Positions 48,137 through 56,876 of a stretch of 64,000 nucleotides of DNA are shown here, piece by piece. Below the pieces are notes generated by a model. It did no database searches. It was not told the DNA's origin and was given only the letters and a program-made list of their open reading frames with translations. A program made the position numbers and the translations under genes. How positions within the stretch are numbered: the first letter of the stretch is position 1; every line of letters begins with the position of its first letter. The stretch is from Ideonella sp. Lineage in GTDB: Bacteria; Pseudomonadota; Gammaproteobacteria; Burkholderiales; Burkholderiaceae_C. The stretch covers positions 434,001 through 498,000 of the forward strand of contig JADKIA010000003.1 of assembly GCA_016721465.1 (NCBI GenBank). Reading direction: 5' to 3'.

Positions 48137-49182
48137 GGCGCGTCCTTGATGAGCGCCCCGAGGGCGCCGCCGTGCGGATCCGGCAAAGTGGCGGAACCAC
48201 CTGTGCCGGAGAGGAATTGGCTGTACTGAATGAGGTCCACGTTGCCACCCGACAGGATCACGCCGACGCGCTGGCCGCGCAAGTCGAGCACGCCTTCGAG
48301 CAACGCGGCGGCGGCCAGGCAACCAGTGGGCTCGACCACGAGTTTCAGGTGCTGTGCCAGGTGCTGCATGGTTCGGACGAGTTGGGCGTCGGTGACCGTG
48401 ACCACGCTGCGCACCAGCGCCTGGATCACCGGGAAAGTGAGCAGGCCGCTGGAGGTCGTCTGCGCGCCGTCGGCAATGGTTTGGGGCACGCCGATCTGCA
48501 CGATGTGGCCTGCCTTCAGGCTGCGCTGGGTGTCATTGCCTGCTTCCGGCTCCACGCCATGCACGGCAATCTCGGGCAGGAGGTGGGTGGCGGCCACGGC
48601 ACAGCCCGAGATCAGCCCGCCGCCGCCCACGCACACCAGCAACGCGTCGAGCGGCCCGGCCTGTTCGATCATTTCAAGTGCGGCGGTACCCTGACCGGCC
48701 ATCACGTCCGGGTGGTCGAACGGTGGAATCGAAGTCAGGCCGCGCTCGGCAGCCAGGCGCGCGCCGATGGCCGCTCTGTCCTCGGTATAGCGGTCGTAAA
48801 GCACGATCTCGCTGCCGCGCAGGCCACGCAAGTGCTCACGCGTGGCGGCCAGCTTGATGGCTGGTGCATCGTGCGGCATCACCAGCACGGCGGGCATGTT
48901 CAGCAGCCGCGCGGCAAGCGCCACCGCCTGGGCATGGTTGCCCGAGCTGAAGGCGATGACGCCATGCTCGCGCTGCTGCGGCGTCAATCGCGACAAGGCG
49001 TTGTAGGCGCCGCGGAACTTGAAGGCACCGACACGCTGCAGGTTCTCCGCCTTGAAGAAGACCTGGGCTCCTGTGCGCTCGTCGAGGGCGTCGCAGGTGA
49101 GCACCGGCGTCCTGCGGGCCACGCCGTGCAGCCGATCGGCTGCGGCCAGGACGTCTGCAAAGCTGATGGCAAGCTGCGGCAT
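48133..49182 (-). CDS. Threonine/serine dehydratase-like PLP enzyme with a repeat-derived C-terminus
   Basis: 349 residues. PLP lysine in VGAFKFRGAYNAL, SSGNHAQAVALAA, glycine loop VCVGGGGLISG and ILSGGNVDL near the end. The single-domain form without ACT regulatory domains resembles catabolic threonine dehydratase (TdcB) or serine racemase/dehydratase. Family members usually stop soon after the GGNVDL strand. Here the last 25 or so residues (GTGGSATLPDPHGGALGALI and following) are encoded by the dispersed repeat copy, so the original stop seems to have been lost or moved. The core should still work: threonine or serine to 2-oxoacid and ammonia. Confidence 0.88.
   Translation of the reverse strand: MPQLAISFADVLAAADRLHGVARRTPVLTCDALDERTGAQVFFKAENLQRVGAFKFRGAYNALSRLTPQQREHGVIAFSSGNHAQAVALAARLLNMPAVLVMPHDAPAIKLAATREHLRGLRGSEIVLYDRYTEDRAAIGARLAAERGLTSIPPFDHPDVMAGQGTAALEMIEQAGPLDALLVCVGGGGLISGCAVAATHLLPEIAVHGVEPEAGNDTQRSLKAGHIVQIGVPQTIADGAQTTSSGLLTFPVIQALVRSVVTVTDAQLVRTMQHLAQHLKLVVEPTGCLAAAALLEGVLDLRGQRVGVILSGGNVDLIQYSQFLSGTGGSATLPDPHGGALGALIKDAP
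48137..48215 (-). repeat. Dispersed hairpin repeat, copy B, inside the dehydratase 3' end
   Basis: Shares with copy A (21214-21361) the order GGTTCCGCCACTTTGC (GGCTCTGCCACTTTGC in A) then GATCC, GGCGGCG, GGGGCGC, read on the minus strand. Its hairpin (48180-48209) pairs CCGGCA with TGCCGG and GTGG with CCAC. Copy A uses different outer-stem bases that also pair. A G/C-rich stretch of about 16 nt present in A after TGCGG is missing here. The same translated phrase appears in both copies: GSATL-DP then HGG-LGA and KDAP. Confidence 0.65.
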
Positions 49183-49250
49183 GCCCCGAGCATAACCAAG
49201 CCCGTGGCCGGCGCCTGCGCGGCCGTCAGCCGGCAGGCGAGCTCAGCACT

Positions 49251-49613
49251 TCAATGTCGCTGCCAGTGACCTTGGTTCAGTCGCCAGCCATTGCCCGAGC
49301 GCACCCAGCCGTGCGGCACCCAGGTGTGGCCCGGACGCGGCGCGGACCAGTAGCCCGGCACCCAGTGGTGGCGGCCGCCGCCCCATCCCCAATAGCCACC
49401 GATCCAGAGGTAACCCAGCGCTGGTGCCACGCCGATCACCTCCTGCTGTGGCGGCGGTGGCGCCACGGTCACGACGTCGCCATAGGCTTGGCTGCCGCCG
49501 TACGCGCCATACCCACCCTGGCTGCCGTAGGGCACCATCACACAGCCCGAGGCCAGTACGGCGGTTGCGCAAGCGAGGATCTGAGCCGGGCGCCGAAGCA
49601 AGAGGATGGACAT
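49251..49613 (-). CDS. YXWGXW-repeat lipoprotein
   Basis: 120 residues from ATG 49613; a longer in-frame start at 49655 lacks a sensible signal. Lipoprotein signal with lipobox LASGC (C24). A glycine/tyrosine-rich stretch (YGSQGGYGAYGG) is followed by aromatic repeats YLWIGGYWGWGG and HHWVPGYWSAPRPG, then TWVPHGWVRSGNGWRLNQGHW. This is the YXWGXW repeat family, small envelope proteins of unknown function widespread in betaproteobacteria. Single gene, 68 nt upstream of the dehydratase on the same strand. Confidence 0.86.
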   Translation of the reverse strand: MSILLLRRPAQILACATAVLASGCVMVPYGSQGGYGAYGGSQAYGDVVTVAPPPPQQEVIGVAPALGYLWIGGYWGWGGGRHHWVPGYWSAPRPGHTWVPHGWVRSGNGWRLNQGHWQRH

Positions 49614-49705
49614 GGTGTTCTCCAATGGGACAGTCAGGGCCGCCCGTCCACACAACGGCGCTGCGCAGGCGCAGGACGACCGCCGGTCGGGCTTTTACCA
49701 ATGAT

Positions 49706-50479
49706 TTACATGCCATCGGCAGGCCCCTGGAAGCTCTCTTTTCGAAAGGTCAGCACCAGGGTGTCGCGGTGACTGCTGGCATCAGAGGGATTGACCGGCT
49801 GGATGGGGGTGCTCTCGTGGATCACGCGTTCGTCGTCCAGCAGCAAGGCACTCCAGGCTTCGCCGAGCGTGAAGCGCACGCCTTGCGGGCCGCGTGTGTC
49901 GAACACCCTGGTCTCGCCACCCTTGATGTTCAGGCGTGACACCAGGATCACCGCCACCAGGTCCACGCCGTCGCGGTGGGCCCCTTCGGGCGTCGGACGC
50001 CCAATGCCGTCGGTGGTGTCGATCCGGAATGGGTGGGCCTCGACGCACCAGCGCGCGTCGGGCGCGTGGCGCAGGCGGGCCGCGAGGTCGGCCAGGGCCA
50101 CCAGCAATCGGGCCCAGGCTGTGTGCGTCGTCATGGCCGTTGCCATCGGCTCAAACCAGCGCTGGATGCCGCCGTGCAGCGCGTTGTACTCCACGGGCTG
50201 CCAATGGGCACGGTGAGGCACGATGGACAAACGCGCGCCCGGCGGCCCGGCGCCGGGCGCGACCACGAAGCAGCTGTGGCGCCGCCGCCGGTAGCGGCCT
50301 CCGTCGCGCAGGTGACCGTCGGGCGGCAGGTCGTCCCAGCAGCCCGCCCAGGCCTCGAAGGCACCGCACGGCACATCGCTGAGGCGGGCCAGCGAGCGCG
50401 CATCCAGTACCGCGTAGCCAACGGCTTGCAGCTGGTTGTCCAGGTCGGGCAGGTCGGTCAGGGGCGGAGGCAGGGTCAT
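49706..50479 (-). CDS. 2OG-Fe(II) dioxygenase-like protein
   Basis: 257 residues from ATG 50479; an upstream frame extension is unsupported. The candidate iron site is AHRDGVDLVAVILVSR (His-x-Asp) with the distal His in DERVIHESTPIQP and a C-terminal Arg in SHRDTLVLTFRKE for 2-oxoglutarate. This resembles the 2OG-Fe dioxygenase family PF10014, which includes bacterial amino-acid hydroxylases such as isoleucine dioxygenase (IDO). The segment GRYRRRRHSCFVV after the N-terminus is typical of that group. The substrate is unknown, a free amino acid being the best guess. Divergent from the 72-aa gene. Confidence 0.82.
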   Translation of the reverse strand: MTLPPPLTDLPDLDNQLQAVGYAVLDARSLARLSDVPCGAFEAWAGCWDDLPPDGHLRDGGRYRRRRHSCFVVAPGAGPPGARLSIVPHRAHWQPVEYNALHGGIQRWFEPMATAMTTHTAWARLLVALADLAARLRHAPDARWCVEAHPFRIDTTDGIGRPTPEGAHRDGVDLVAVILVSRLNIKGGETRVFDTRGPQGVRFTLGEAWSALLLDDERVIHESTPIQPVNPSDASSHRDTLVLTFRKESFQGPADGM

Positions 50480-50594
50480 GGAAACCGGATCACCACGAAT
50501 TGGGCCGAGAAGTTCCCCATCATCGCTGCAAACCGTTGGGCCAGCAGTGTCAGCCTGGCGAAGCTTCGGGTCGTTAAGGTCGTAGCTGCTCACC

Positions 50595-50813
50595 ATGAAC
50601 ACGATTGCCTTCAACAAACTAGCGCCAGCGCCCGAGCTGGTGGACTTCGTCGACCTCAAATGGTTGATGGCCTGCGAGGGCCGTCGGGTGGACCTGTCTC
50701 GCCTGCAGACGGATGCCGCCTACGCCCGGCAATGCCTGGCGCTGGCGTCGGCCTCGCCCTCGGCCGTGCTGCGCCAGCTGGCCGTGCGGCTGGCCGGCCC
50801 CGCAGCGCCCTGA
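50595..50813 (+). CDS. Small hypothetical protein (72 aa)
   Basis: 72 residues, soluble and mostly helical. It begins MNTIAFNKLAPAPELVDFVD and ends in Ala/Pro-rich sequence; KWLMACEGRRVDLSRLQTD and an ARQCLALASASPSAVLRQLA helix lie between. It resembles short conserved proteins seen in related betaproteobacteria, but I cannot name it. The ribosome site is weak (GGTCG). It sits between divergent and convergent neighbours with 115 and 64 nt gaps. Confidence 0.55.
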   Translation: MNTIAFNKLAPAPELVDFVDLKWLMACEGRRVDLSRLQTDAAYARQCLALASASPSAVLRQLAVRLAGPAAP

Positions 50814-50877
50814 GCGGCTGATTCCGACGGCCGCGCAGTGGCATCGGCGGCCCGCAGACGCGGACGGACATTGACCC

Positions 50878-52569
50878 CTATCGGCGGCAGCCGGCAAACA
50901 CATCCAGCGTTGGCTCGTAGAGTGAGGTGCCTACACTCATCAGGCCCAGCACGCTGTGAAAGAGGTTGTCGTGCGAGGCCGCTTGGGCGGCGCGCTGACG
51001 CAGGCAGGCCAGATCAATGTGCCCTTGGCGCGCCAGCCCTTCCGACAGCCACAGCACCATCGGCACCTGGGTCTGCACGTCCGGCGCGATGGCCTGGGGC
51101 ACGCCATGCAGGTACAGGCCCCGTTCGCCCAGCGATTCACCGTGATCCGACAGGTAGATCAGCGCCGTGTCGTATCGGGCTTCGGCCTGGCGCAGCCGGC
51201 CAATGGTCTGGGCCAGCACATGGTCGGTGTAGAGCAGGGCGTTGTCATAGGCGTTGACAATCTGTTCCTGGCTGCACAGGCGCAGGTCTGAGGTTTCGCA
51301 CACGGGCGTGAAGCGGCGGAACGCCTCTGGATAGCGTTTGTCATACGCAGGCCCATGATTGCCCAGCTGATGCAACACCAGCAACTGGTCGCCGGCAGGC
51401 TGGCGATCGAGGATGGCGTCCAGGCCCAGCAGCAGGGCTTCGTCCAGGCAGTGTTCGCCCTGGCACAGTTGCTTCGAAGTGCTCGGGCCCAGTGTCTCGT
51501 TCGGCAAGCCTTCGCACACGCCTTTGCAGCCGCTCTGGTTGTCGCGCCAGAACACCTGCACGCCGGCGCGGTGCAGGACGTGCAGCAGCGACTGGCTGCC
51601 ACGAATGCGCGCCTCGTCGTATTGCCGCCGACCCCATGGCGAGAACATGCAGGGCACCGACACCTCGGTGTTGGTACCGCAACTGCTCGCCTTGGTGAAG
51701 GCCAGCACGTCCGGCATGGCCGCCAGCTGGGGCGTGGTCTGGCGCGCGTAGCCGTTCAGGCCCCAGTTGGCCGCGCGTGCGGTCTCGCCCACCACCAGGA
51801 CCACGCGCATGGGTTTGCGGCCCTTGGCCAGGGCTGGCGCCGTGCGCGCGGCATCGGCGCCGACCACCGTTCGCGGCCGGGTGGCCTGTGCGCTGTCCTG
51901 GCCCAGCACCATCGCCACTGACCACACCACATTGCCGGGTGTGATCAGCCAGCGCATTTCCTTGTGGTTGCGCATGGTGGCGGCTGCATCCTGGAACACC
52001 GACCAAAGCGCTGCAGCGCCCAGCAGCAACACCAGCAGCCACGCGCCCAAGCGCCGCGGCAGCGACGTCAGCCAGGGCCGCCGAATGGGCTGCACTCGCC
52101 AAAGCAACCACAGTGGGAGCACCGCGTGCCACAGCAGGTGCGGCAGCATGGCCCAGGCGAACAGCTCGCGCGCCTCGGCCACGTTGGTGCGCAGCACGTT
52201 GCGCATCATGGACGGGTCGAGGTAGACCGTGAAGCGGTCCATGTAGTAGTCGGAAAACGCCGCGACCACGATCAGCAGGCTCAGCCACGGTCGCACGGTC
52301 CAGCGGTTGGCCAACGGGGCCATGAAGGCGAAGTGCAGTGCCGTCAAGGTGACCGCCACGGCGGCCACCAGACCCCAGGTGTCGGGCGCCGTGCCGGCCC
52401 GACCGTCCAGCAGCGCGCGCCAGAAGGAGCCGTTGCCGGTGGCCACGAACCAGAGGCATGTGGCCAGCACCAGCGTGTCGGTGCAAGCCTGGGGGCCGTC
52501 GGAATGGGTGCGGGTGAACAGTGGCCGGCGGCGTGTCGAAGAGCGGAGATGGATCATGGGCGGCGACAA
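50878..52569 (-). CDS. eptA: Phosphoethanolamine transferase (EptA-like)
   Basis: 563 residues. Five N-terminal helices (about 30-240) and a periplasmic sulfatase-fold domain. Catalytic features: VVGETARAANWGLNGYARQT with the metal-binding Glu, the threonine nucleophile in SCGTNTEVSVPCMFS, paired cysteines (CKGVCEGLP, CQGEHC) for disulfides, and metal Asp/His in YLSDHGESLGERGLYLHG. Such enzymes move phosphoethanolamine from phosphatidylethanolamine to lipid A or core sugars, lowering negative charge and polymyxin binding. It is the chromosomal family to which MCR belongs, but nothing here marks it as mobile. Single gene. Confidence 0.91.
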   Translation of the reverse strand: MSPPMIHLRSSTRRRPLFTRTHSDGPQACTDTLVLATCLWFVATGNGSFWRALLDGRAGTAPDTWGLVAAVAVTLTALHFAFMAPLANRWTVRPWLSLLIVVAAFSDYYMDRFTVYLDPSMMRNVLRTNVAEARELFAWAMLPHLLWHAVLPLWLLWRVQPIRRPWLTSLPRRLGAWLLVLLLGAAALWSVFQDAAATMRNHKEMRWLITPGNVVWSVAMVLGQDSAQATRPRTVVGADAARTAPALAKGRKPMRVVLVVGETARAANWGLNGYARQTTPQLAAMPDVLAFTKASSCGTNTEVSVPCMFSPWGRRQYDEARIRGSQSLLHVLHRAGVQVFWRDNQSGCKGVCEGLPNETLGPSTSKQLCQGEHCLDEALLLGLDAILDRQPAGDQLLVLHQLGNHGPAYDKRYPEAFRRFTPVCETSDLRLCSQEQIVNAYDNALLYTDHVLAQTIGRLRQAEARYDTALIYLSDHGESLGERGLYLHGVPQAIAPDVQTQVPMVLWLSEGLARQGHIDLACLRQRAAQAASHDNLFHSVLGLMSVGTSLYEPTLDVFAGCRR

Positions 52570-52664
52570 GGATAGCCGCTCGCGCTGGATGCCCCTGCCA
52601 GCCCGTTAGACTGCGACGGTACGCAGTGTCGAGGCGATGTCGTTCTGCACCACCCGCATCCGCG

Positions 52665-55112
52665 ATGAAACCCAAGCTGGTATCCCAACCTGGCGCCGAG
52701 AACAGGGCCACCGCCGATCGCCCGCCGCCATGGCCTGGCCCGGCGGGCAAGCTTGGTGAACCCGGACACGATGACGCCACGGCGTCGGCCAGCGAGTCCG
52801 CAGCGCAATTGCGCATGGCCGTCGAGATGGCCGGCATCGCCAGCTGGCGACACGACCTGGCCAGCGGGCGCATCCAGCACAACGACCAGGGTTGGGCCAT
52901 CCTGGGCCTTGCACCCAGGCCCGAGGGCATGAGCGCGCGCGAGCAGCGTGAGGTGGTACACCCCGAGGACCTGGCGGAGCTGCTGCGCCTGTCGTATCAG
53001 GCTCGCCAGAGCGATCAACCGGTGGACATTGCCGCGCGCTTTCGGCATGTCGACAAGGGTTGGCGGTACGTTTTGATGCGTTGCTCGGCGCAGCGCGACG
53101 CGCAAGGCCGGGTGATGGCGCTGCTGGGCGTGTCGATGGACATGAGTGAGCGCTTTGCCCAGACGCAGCGCGAGAACGAGCTCTCGCGTCGGCTGGAGAT
53201 GGCCACCAATGCGGCGGGGGTGGGCGTGTGGAGCTTCCAGCCCAATGCGGGCGACTTGCATTGGGATCTCCAGATGCGCCGCCTGCACGGCGGCGCCGAG
53301 TCGATACCGCCGGCCTCGCTGGGGGCCTATCTGCGACAGCACGTTCATGTCGACGACCGTGACGCTGTGGCCGAGGGCATCCGCACCCTTGTGGCGCGGC
53401 GGGTGGTGCTGCTGGATCTGGACTTTCGCGTGCTGCGCGCCGACGGCACGCTGCGTCGCGTGGCCACACGCACTTCATTGGATGGCGAAGGGGAACTGAT
53501 CACCCTGAACGGCGTGATGCTGGACGTGACCGAACGCCACGATGCCGAGGCGCGGCTGCGCGAGTCGGACCAGCGATTCACGCTGGCCACGCGCGGCGCG
53601 GGCATCGGCACCTGGGAGCTGTCGTTGGACGGCGAGTGGGTGTGGTGGGACGAGCAGATGTTTCGCATGCGCGGCCTTGCGCCGCGCCCCTTGCCGCTGC
53701 GCGCCAGCGATGTCCTGCAACTGGTGCATCCCGAGGACCAGGCCGCGCTGCGGCTCAACCTGCAGGCGGCACTGACCAACAAGCAGCCAGCCACCTACGA
53801 GTTCCGGGTGGTGCTGCCCGACGGCAAGCACCGTTGGATGGCATCGCGCTCGTCGATGATGCGGGACGAACGGGGACAGCCCTTGCGTCGCATCGGCATC
53901 AATTGGGATGTGACGGACGTGCGTGCCACCGCGGCCGAGCGCCAGGACAGGCTGCTGGCGCAACGCGAGAGCCAGGCCAAGTCGCGCTTCCTGGCCCGCA
54001 TGAGCCACGAGTTGCGCACGCCACTGAATGCGGTGATCGGCTTCGCGCAGCTCTTGCTGGCCGATGGCGCCAAGGCCGATGGGCCGGTGGCCCGGCAGCG
54101 CCTGGGCCACATCCTGTCGGCGGGCGAACACCTGCTGGGTCTCATCAACGAAGTGCTGGACTTGTCCAGCCTCGAATCGGGAGAGCTGCCGCTGCCGGCC
54201 CAGGCCGTGGCGCTGCGGCCGCTGATCGACGAAGTGATGCCGCTGGTGGAGAACCTCGCCCTGCAGCACGACGTGCGCCTGCACCGCATCGGCAGCGAGG
54301 GCACGGTGCGGGCCGACCCCACGCGCATGCGGCAGGTGTTGATCAACCTGCTCACCAATGGCATCAAGTACAACCGGCCCGGCGGCAGCGTCACCGTGGA
54401 CGCCAAGGTGCAGGGCGCGCAGGTCCTGCTGCAGGTGCGTGACACGGGCCGGGGCTTGACGGAGGCGCAACTGCGGCGCCTGTTCGAGCCCTTCAATCGG
54501 CTGGGCGCCGAACACGAAGGCATCGATGGCAGCGGCATCGGCCTGGCCATCGTGCGCGCCGCCGTGCGGCAGATGGGTGGCACGTTGCAAGTCAGCAGCG
54601 AGCCCGACATCGGCACCTGCTTCGAGGTGCAACTGCCTCTGGTCGATGCCTCGGCGCACCCGCCAACTTTGCGCGCCATGCCGGCGACGCCGACGATCAC
54701 GGTGGCGCCAGCCACGCAGCCCTCGGACGTGCTCTACATCGAGGACAACGCCGTCAACGTGCTCATCGTCGCTGCGCTGGTGCGGCGCCGGTCGGACCTG
54801 GTGTTTCACGAGGCCATGGACGGCGCGAGCGGCATCGCTGCGGCCCGGCGCCTGCGTCCGGCGCTGGTGCTCATCGACATGCAACTGCCCGACATGGACG
54901 GCATCGACGTGCTGCACCGATTGCGCGCGGATGCGGGCACGGCCGACTTGCGCTGTGTGGCGTTGTCGGCCAACGCCATGCAGCAGGACATCCACCGTGC
55001 GCTCGACGCGGGCTTCGACGGCTATTGGACCAAGCCCCTGGACTTTGCTGCCTTTGCTGCCGCACTCGAGGCCCAGTTCGGCCCTGCGCCATCGGCGATG
55101 GCCCGCGGCTGA
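52665..55112 (+). CDS. Hybrid sensor histidine kinase with three PAS domains and a receiver
   Basis: 815 residues from ATG 52665. No membrane helix. PAS repeats at about 45-155, 165-290 and 300-425; each ends in a PAC-like GVSMDMSER, NGVMLDVTERHDAE or GINWDVTDVRA. Then H448 in RMSHELRTPLNAVIGFAQLL, N-box INLLTNGIKYNRPGG, G-boxes VRDTGRGL and IDGSGIGLAIV, and a C-terminal receiver with D738 in VLIDMQLPDMDG and the KP lysine in GYWTKPLDF. It would sense a soluble or redox ligand and pass phosphate to an unlinked phosphotransfer protein; no output regulator is nearby. Confidence 0.92.
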   Translation: MKPKLVSQPGAENRATADRPPPWPGPAGKLGEPGHDDATASASESAAQLRMAVEMAGIASWRHDLASGRIQHNDQGWAILGLAPRPEGMSAREQREVVHPEDLAELLRLSYQARQSDQPVDIAARFRHVDKGWRYVLMRCSAQRDAQGRVMALLGVSMDMSERFAQTQRENELSRRLEMATNAAGVGVWSFQPNAGDLHWDLQMRRLHGGAESIPPASLGAYLRQHVHVDDRDAVAEGIRTLVARRVVLLDLDFRVLRADGTLRRVATRTSLDGEGELITLNGVMLDVTERHDAEARLRESDQRFTLATRGAGIGTWELSLDGEWVWWDEQMFRMRGLAPRPLPLRASDVLQLVHPEDQAALRLNLQAALTNKQPATYEFRVVLPDGKHRWMASRSSMMRDERGQPLRRIGINWDVTDVRATAAERQDRLLAQRESQAKSRFLARMSHELRTPLNAVIGFAQLLLADGAKADGPVARQRLGHILSAGEHLLGLINEVLDLSSLESGELPLPAQAVALRPLIDEVMPLVENLALQHDVRLHRIGSEGTVRADPTRMRQVLINLLTNGIKYNRPGGSVTVDAKVQGAQVLLQVRDTGRGLTEAQLRRLFEPFNRLGAEHEGIDGSGIGLAIVRAAVRQMGGTLQVSSEPDIGTCFEVQLPLVDASAHPPTLRAMPATPTITVAPATQPSDVLYIEDNAVNVLIVAALVRRRSDLVFHEAMDGASGIAAARRLRPALVLIDMQLPDMDGIDVLHRLRADAGTADLRCVALSANAMQQDIHRALDAGFDGYWTKPLDFAAFAAALEAQFGPAPSAMARG

Positions 55113-55144
55113 CTCGCCGCCAGAGTGAGGCCGCGCGGGCCACA

Positions 55145-56734
55145 ATGCCCGCGATGAATCCATCGCCGTCCATCTGGGCCACCCTCGAGCACCGTGCCTT
55201 CCGCGGCGTCTGGCTGGCCAGTGGCATCTACTTCATCGGCAATGCCATGCAGACCATGGCGGCGGCCTGGTTGATGGTCGAGCGCACCGGCTCGTCCTTC
55301 CTGGCCGCGCTGGTGCAGACGGCGGTGTTCCTGCCCATGTTCCTGCTGGCCCTGCCGGCGGGCGTGTTGGCCGACACCACCGACCGACGTCGCTTGCTGT
55401 TGGTGTCGCTGGCGGTGCAAGCCCTCGCGGTGGCGCTGCAGGCGCTGCTGCTGATGGCTGGCGTGGCCGGTGGTGGCACGATCCTGCTGCTCACCTTCGT
55501 GGCCGGGTGCTGCACGGCCATGCTGTCGCCGGCCTGGAACTCCACCGTGGGCGAAATCCTGCCGCGCGAGCAGCTGCCGCAGGCCATCGTGGCCATGAGC
55601 ATCGCCTACAACGCGGCGCGTGCGCTGGGGCCGGCATTGGCGGGCCTGGTGTTCGCCTTGGCCGGCGCAGGCTGGGTGTTCGCGCTGGCCGTGGCCGGCA
55701 CTGGTGTGATGGCCATGGCCATCGTCCGTTGGCCGCCCAGGCAGCACCCGCCCAGCCGCTTGCCGGCCGAGCGCCTGTGGGGCGGCACCCTGGCGGGCTT
55801 GCGCTACGCCTGGCACTCGGAGACGATCCTGGCCCAGTTGGTGCGCACGGCGGCATTCGGCGCCACCGGCTCGGCCCTTTGGGCCCTGCTGCCGGTGATC
55901 GGCCAGCAGCGCCTGGGGCTCGGCGCGCAGGGCTTCGGTGCCTTGATGGCCTGCCTGGGCACCGGTGCAGTGGCGGTGGGCCTGGTGATCGGGCCCTTGC
56001 GGCATCGGGTCGGACTCGATCGACTGGTGTCCAGTTGCTGCGTCGTCTTCGCGCTGGTGATGTTGGTGTCGGCGCTCAGCCGCTGGGCCGTGCCGGTGTA
56101 CCTGGCCCTGGTGGCCGGTGGCGCAGCCTGGATGGCGGCGATGTCCACCTTCAACACCGCCACCCAGACCAGCGCGCCCTTGTGGGTGCGCTCACGCGCC
56201 ACGGCCATGCACGTGCTCAGTGCGCTGGGTTCGTTTGCGCTGGGCTCGGCCTTCTGGGGCGCAGTGGCCGGCATCGCCGGACTGCAGGTGGCGCTGTGCA
56301 CTGCCGCCGCCGGCATGCTGGGCGGCATGCTGCTGGCCCGTCGGTTTCCTCTGCGCATGGGCGAATCGCAGGACGTGACCACCGCCGTGCCCTTCGAAGA
56401 CCTGCTGGTGACGGACGAGCCCGATCCCGAGGCGGGCCCCGTGGCCGTGGAGCTGAGCTACCGCATCCGCGCCGAAGACGCGGTGGCCTTTCTGCAGTCC
56501 ATCGAGCAGTTGCGTGCGCCACGCCGCCGCGATGGCGCCACGCTGTGGCGCGTCTATCGCGACCTGGGCGATCCAACGCGGTTCGTCGAGCGCTTCATCG
56601 TCACCAGCTGGGCCGACTACCTGCACCAGCGCGCCCGCACCACGGTGGCAGACCAGGAGCTCGAAGGGCAGGTTCGCGCCTTCGTGGTGGAAGGCGTGCC
56701 GGTGACCATGCAGCACTACATTGCCGAGCGGTGA
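55145..56734 (+). CDS. MFS transporter with C-terminal ferredoxin-like (monooxygenase-type) domain
   Basis: 529 residues from ATG 55145; an ATG at 55154 is equally possible. Residues 10-405 form about 12 helices of the MFS_3 group (FRGVWLASGIYFIGNAMQTM, LPAGVLADTTDRRRLLLV). After helix 12, about 115 hydrophilic residues contain VELSYRIRAEDAVAFLQSIE, LWRVYRDLGDPTRFVERFIV and SWADYLHQRARTTVADQELE, the pattern of a small dimeric alpha/beta barrel as in antibiotic-biosynthesis monooxygenases. This arrangement occurs in a known MFS subfamily of unknown substrate. It lies 32 nt after the hybrid kinase. Confidence 0.86.
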   Translation: MPAMNPSPSIWATLEHRAFRGVWLASGIYFIGNAMQTMAAAWLMVERTGSSFLAALVQTAVFLPMFLLALPAGVLADTTDRRRLLLVSLAVQALAVALQALLLMAGVAGGGTILLLTFVAGCCTAMLSPAWNSTVGEILPREQLPQAIVAMSIAYNAARALGPALAGLVFALAGAGWVFALAVAGTGVMAMAIVRWPPRQHPPSRLPAERLWGGTLAGLRYAWHSETILAQLVRTAAFGATGSALWALLPVIGQQRLGLGAQGFGALMACLGTGAVAVGLVIGPLRHRVGLDRLVSSCCVVFALVMLVSALSRWAVPVYLALVAGGAAWMAAMSTFNTATQTSAPLWVRSRATAMHVLSALGSFALGSAFWGAVAGIAGLQVALCTAAAGMLGGMLLARRFPLRMGESQDVTTAVPFEDLLVTDEPDPEAGPVAVELSYRIRAEDAVAFLQSIEQLRAPRRRDGATLWRVYRDLGDPTRFVERFIVTSWADYLHQRARTTVADQELEGQVRAFVVEGVPVTMQHYIAER

Positions 56735-56876
56735 GTGGTGCGGTGCCGGGGCAGGATCTGGCAACCCCTAGAAGCGTCGTGGCGCATCCGCCGCCGGGTG
56801 GCACGGCCATCGTAGGATGCCGCGACCTGGGCCGGTCTGTCTCGGACGGTCCCCAACCCACCGAACGAGGCGCCCG

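Noticed and set aside
50878..52569. EptA-like gene as an acquired MCR-type resistance gene
   Set aside because: No insertion sequence, transposon end or shift in base composition nearby; chromosomal family members are common in betaproteobacteria.
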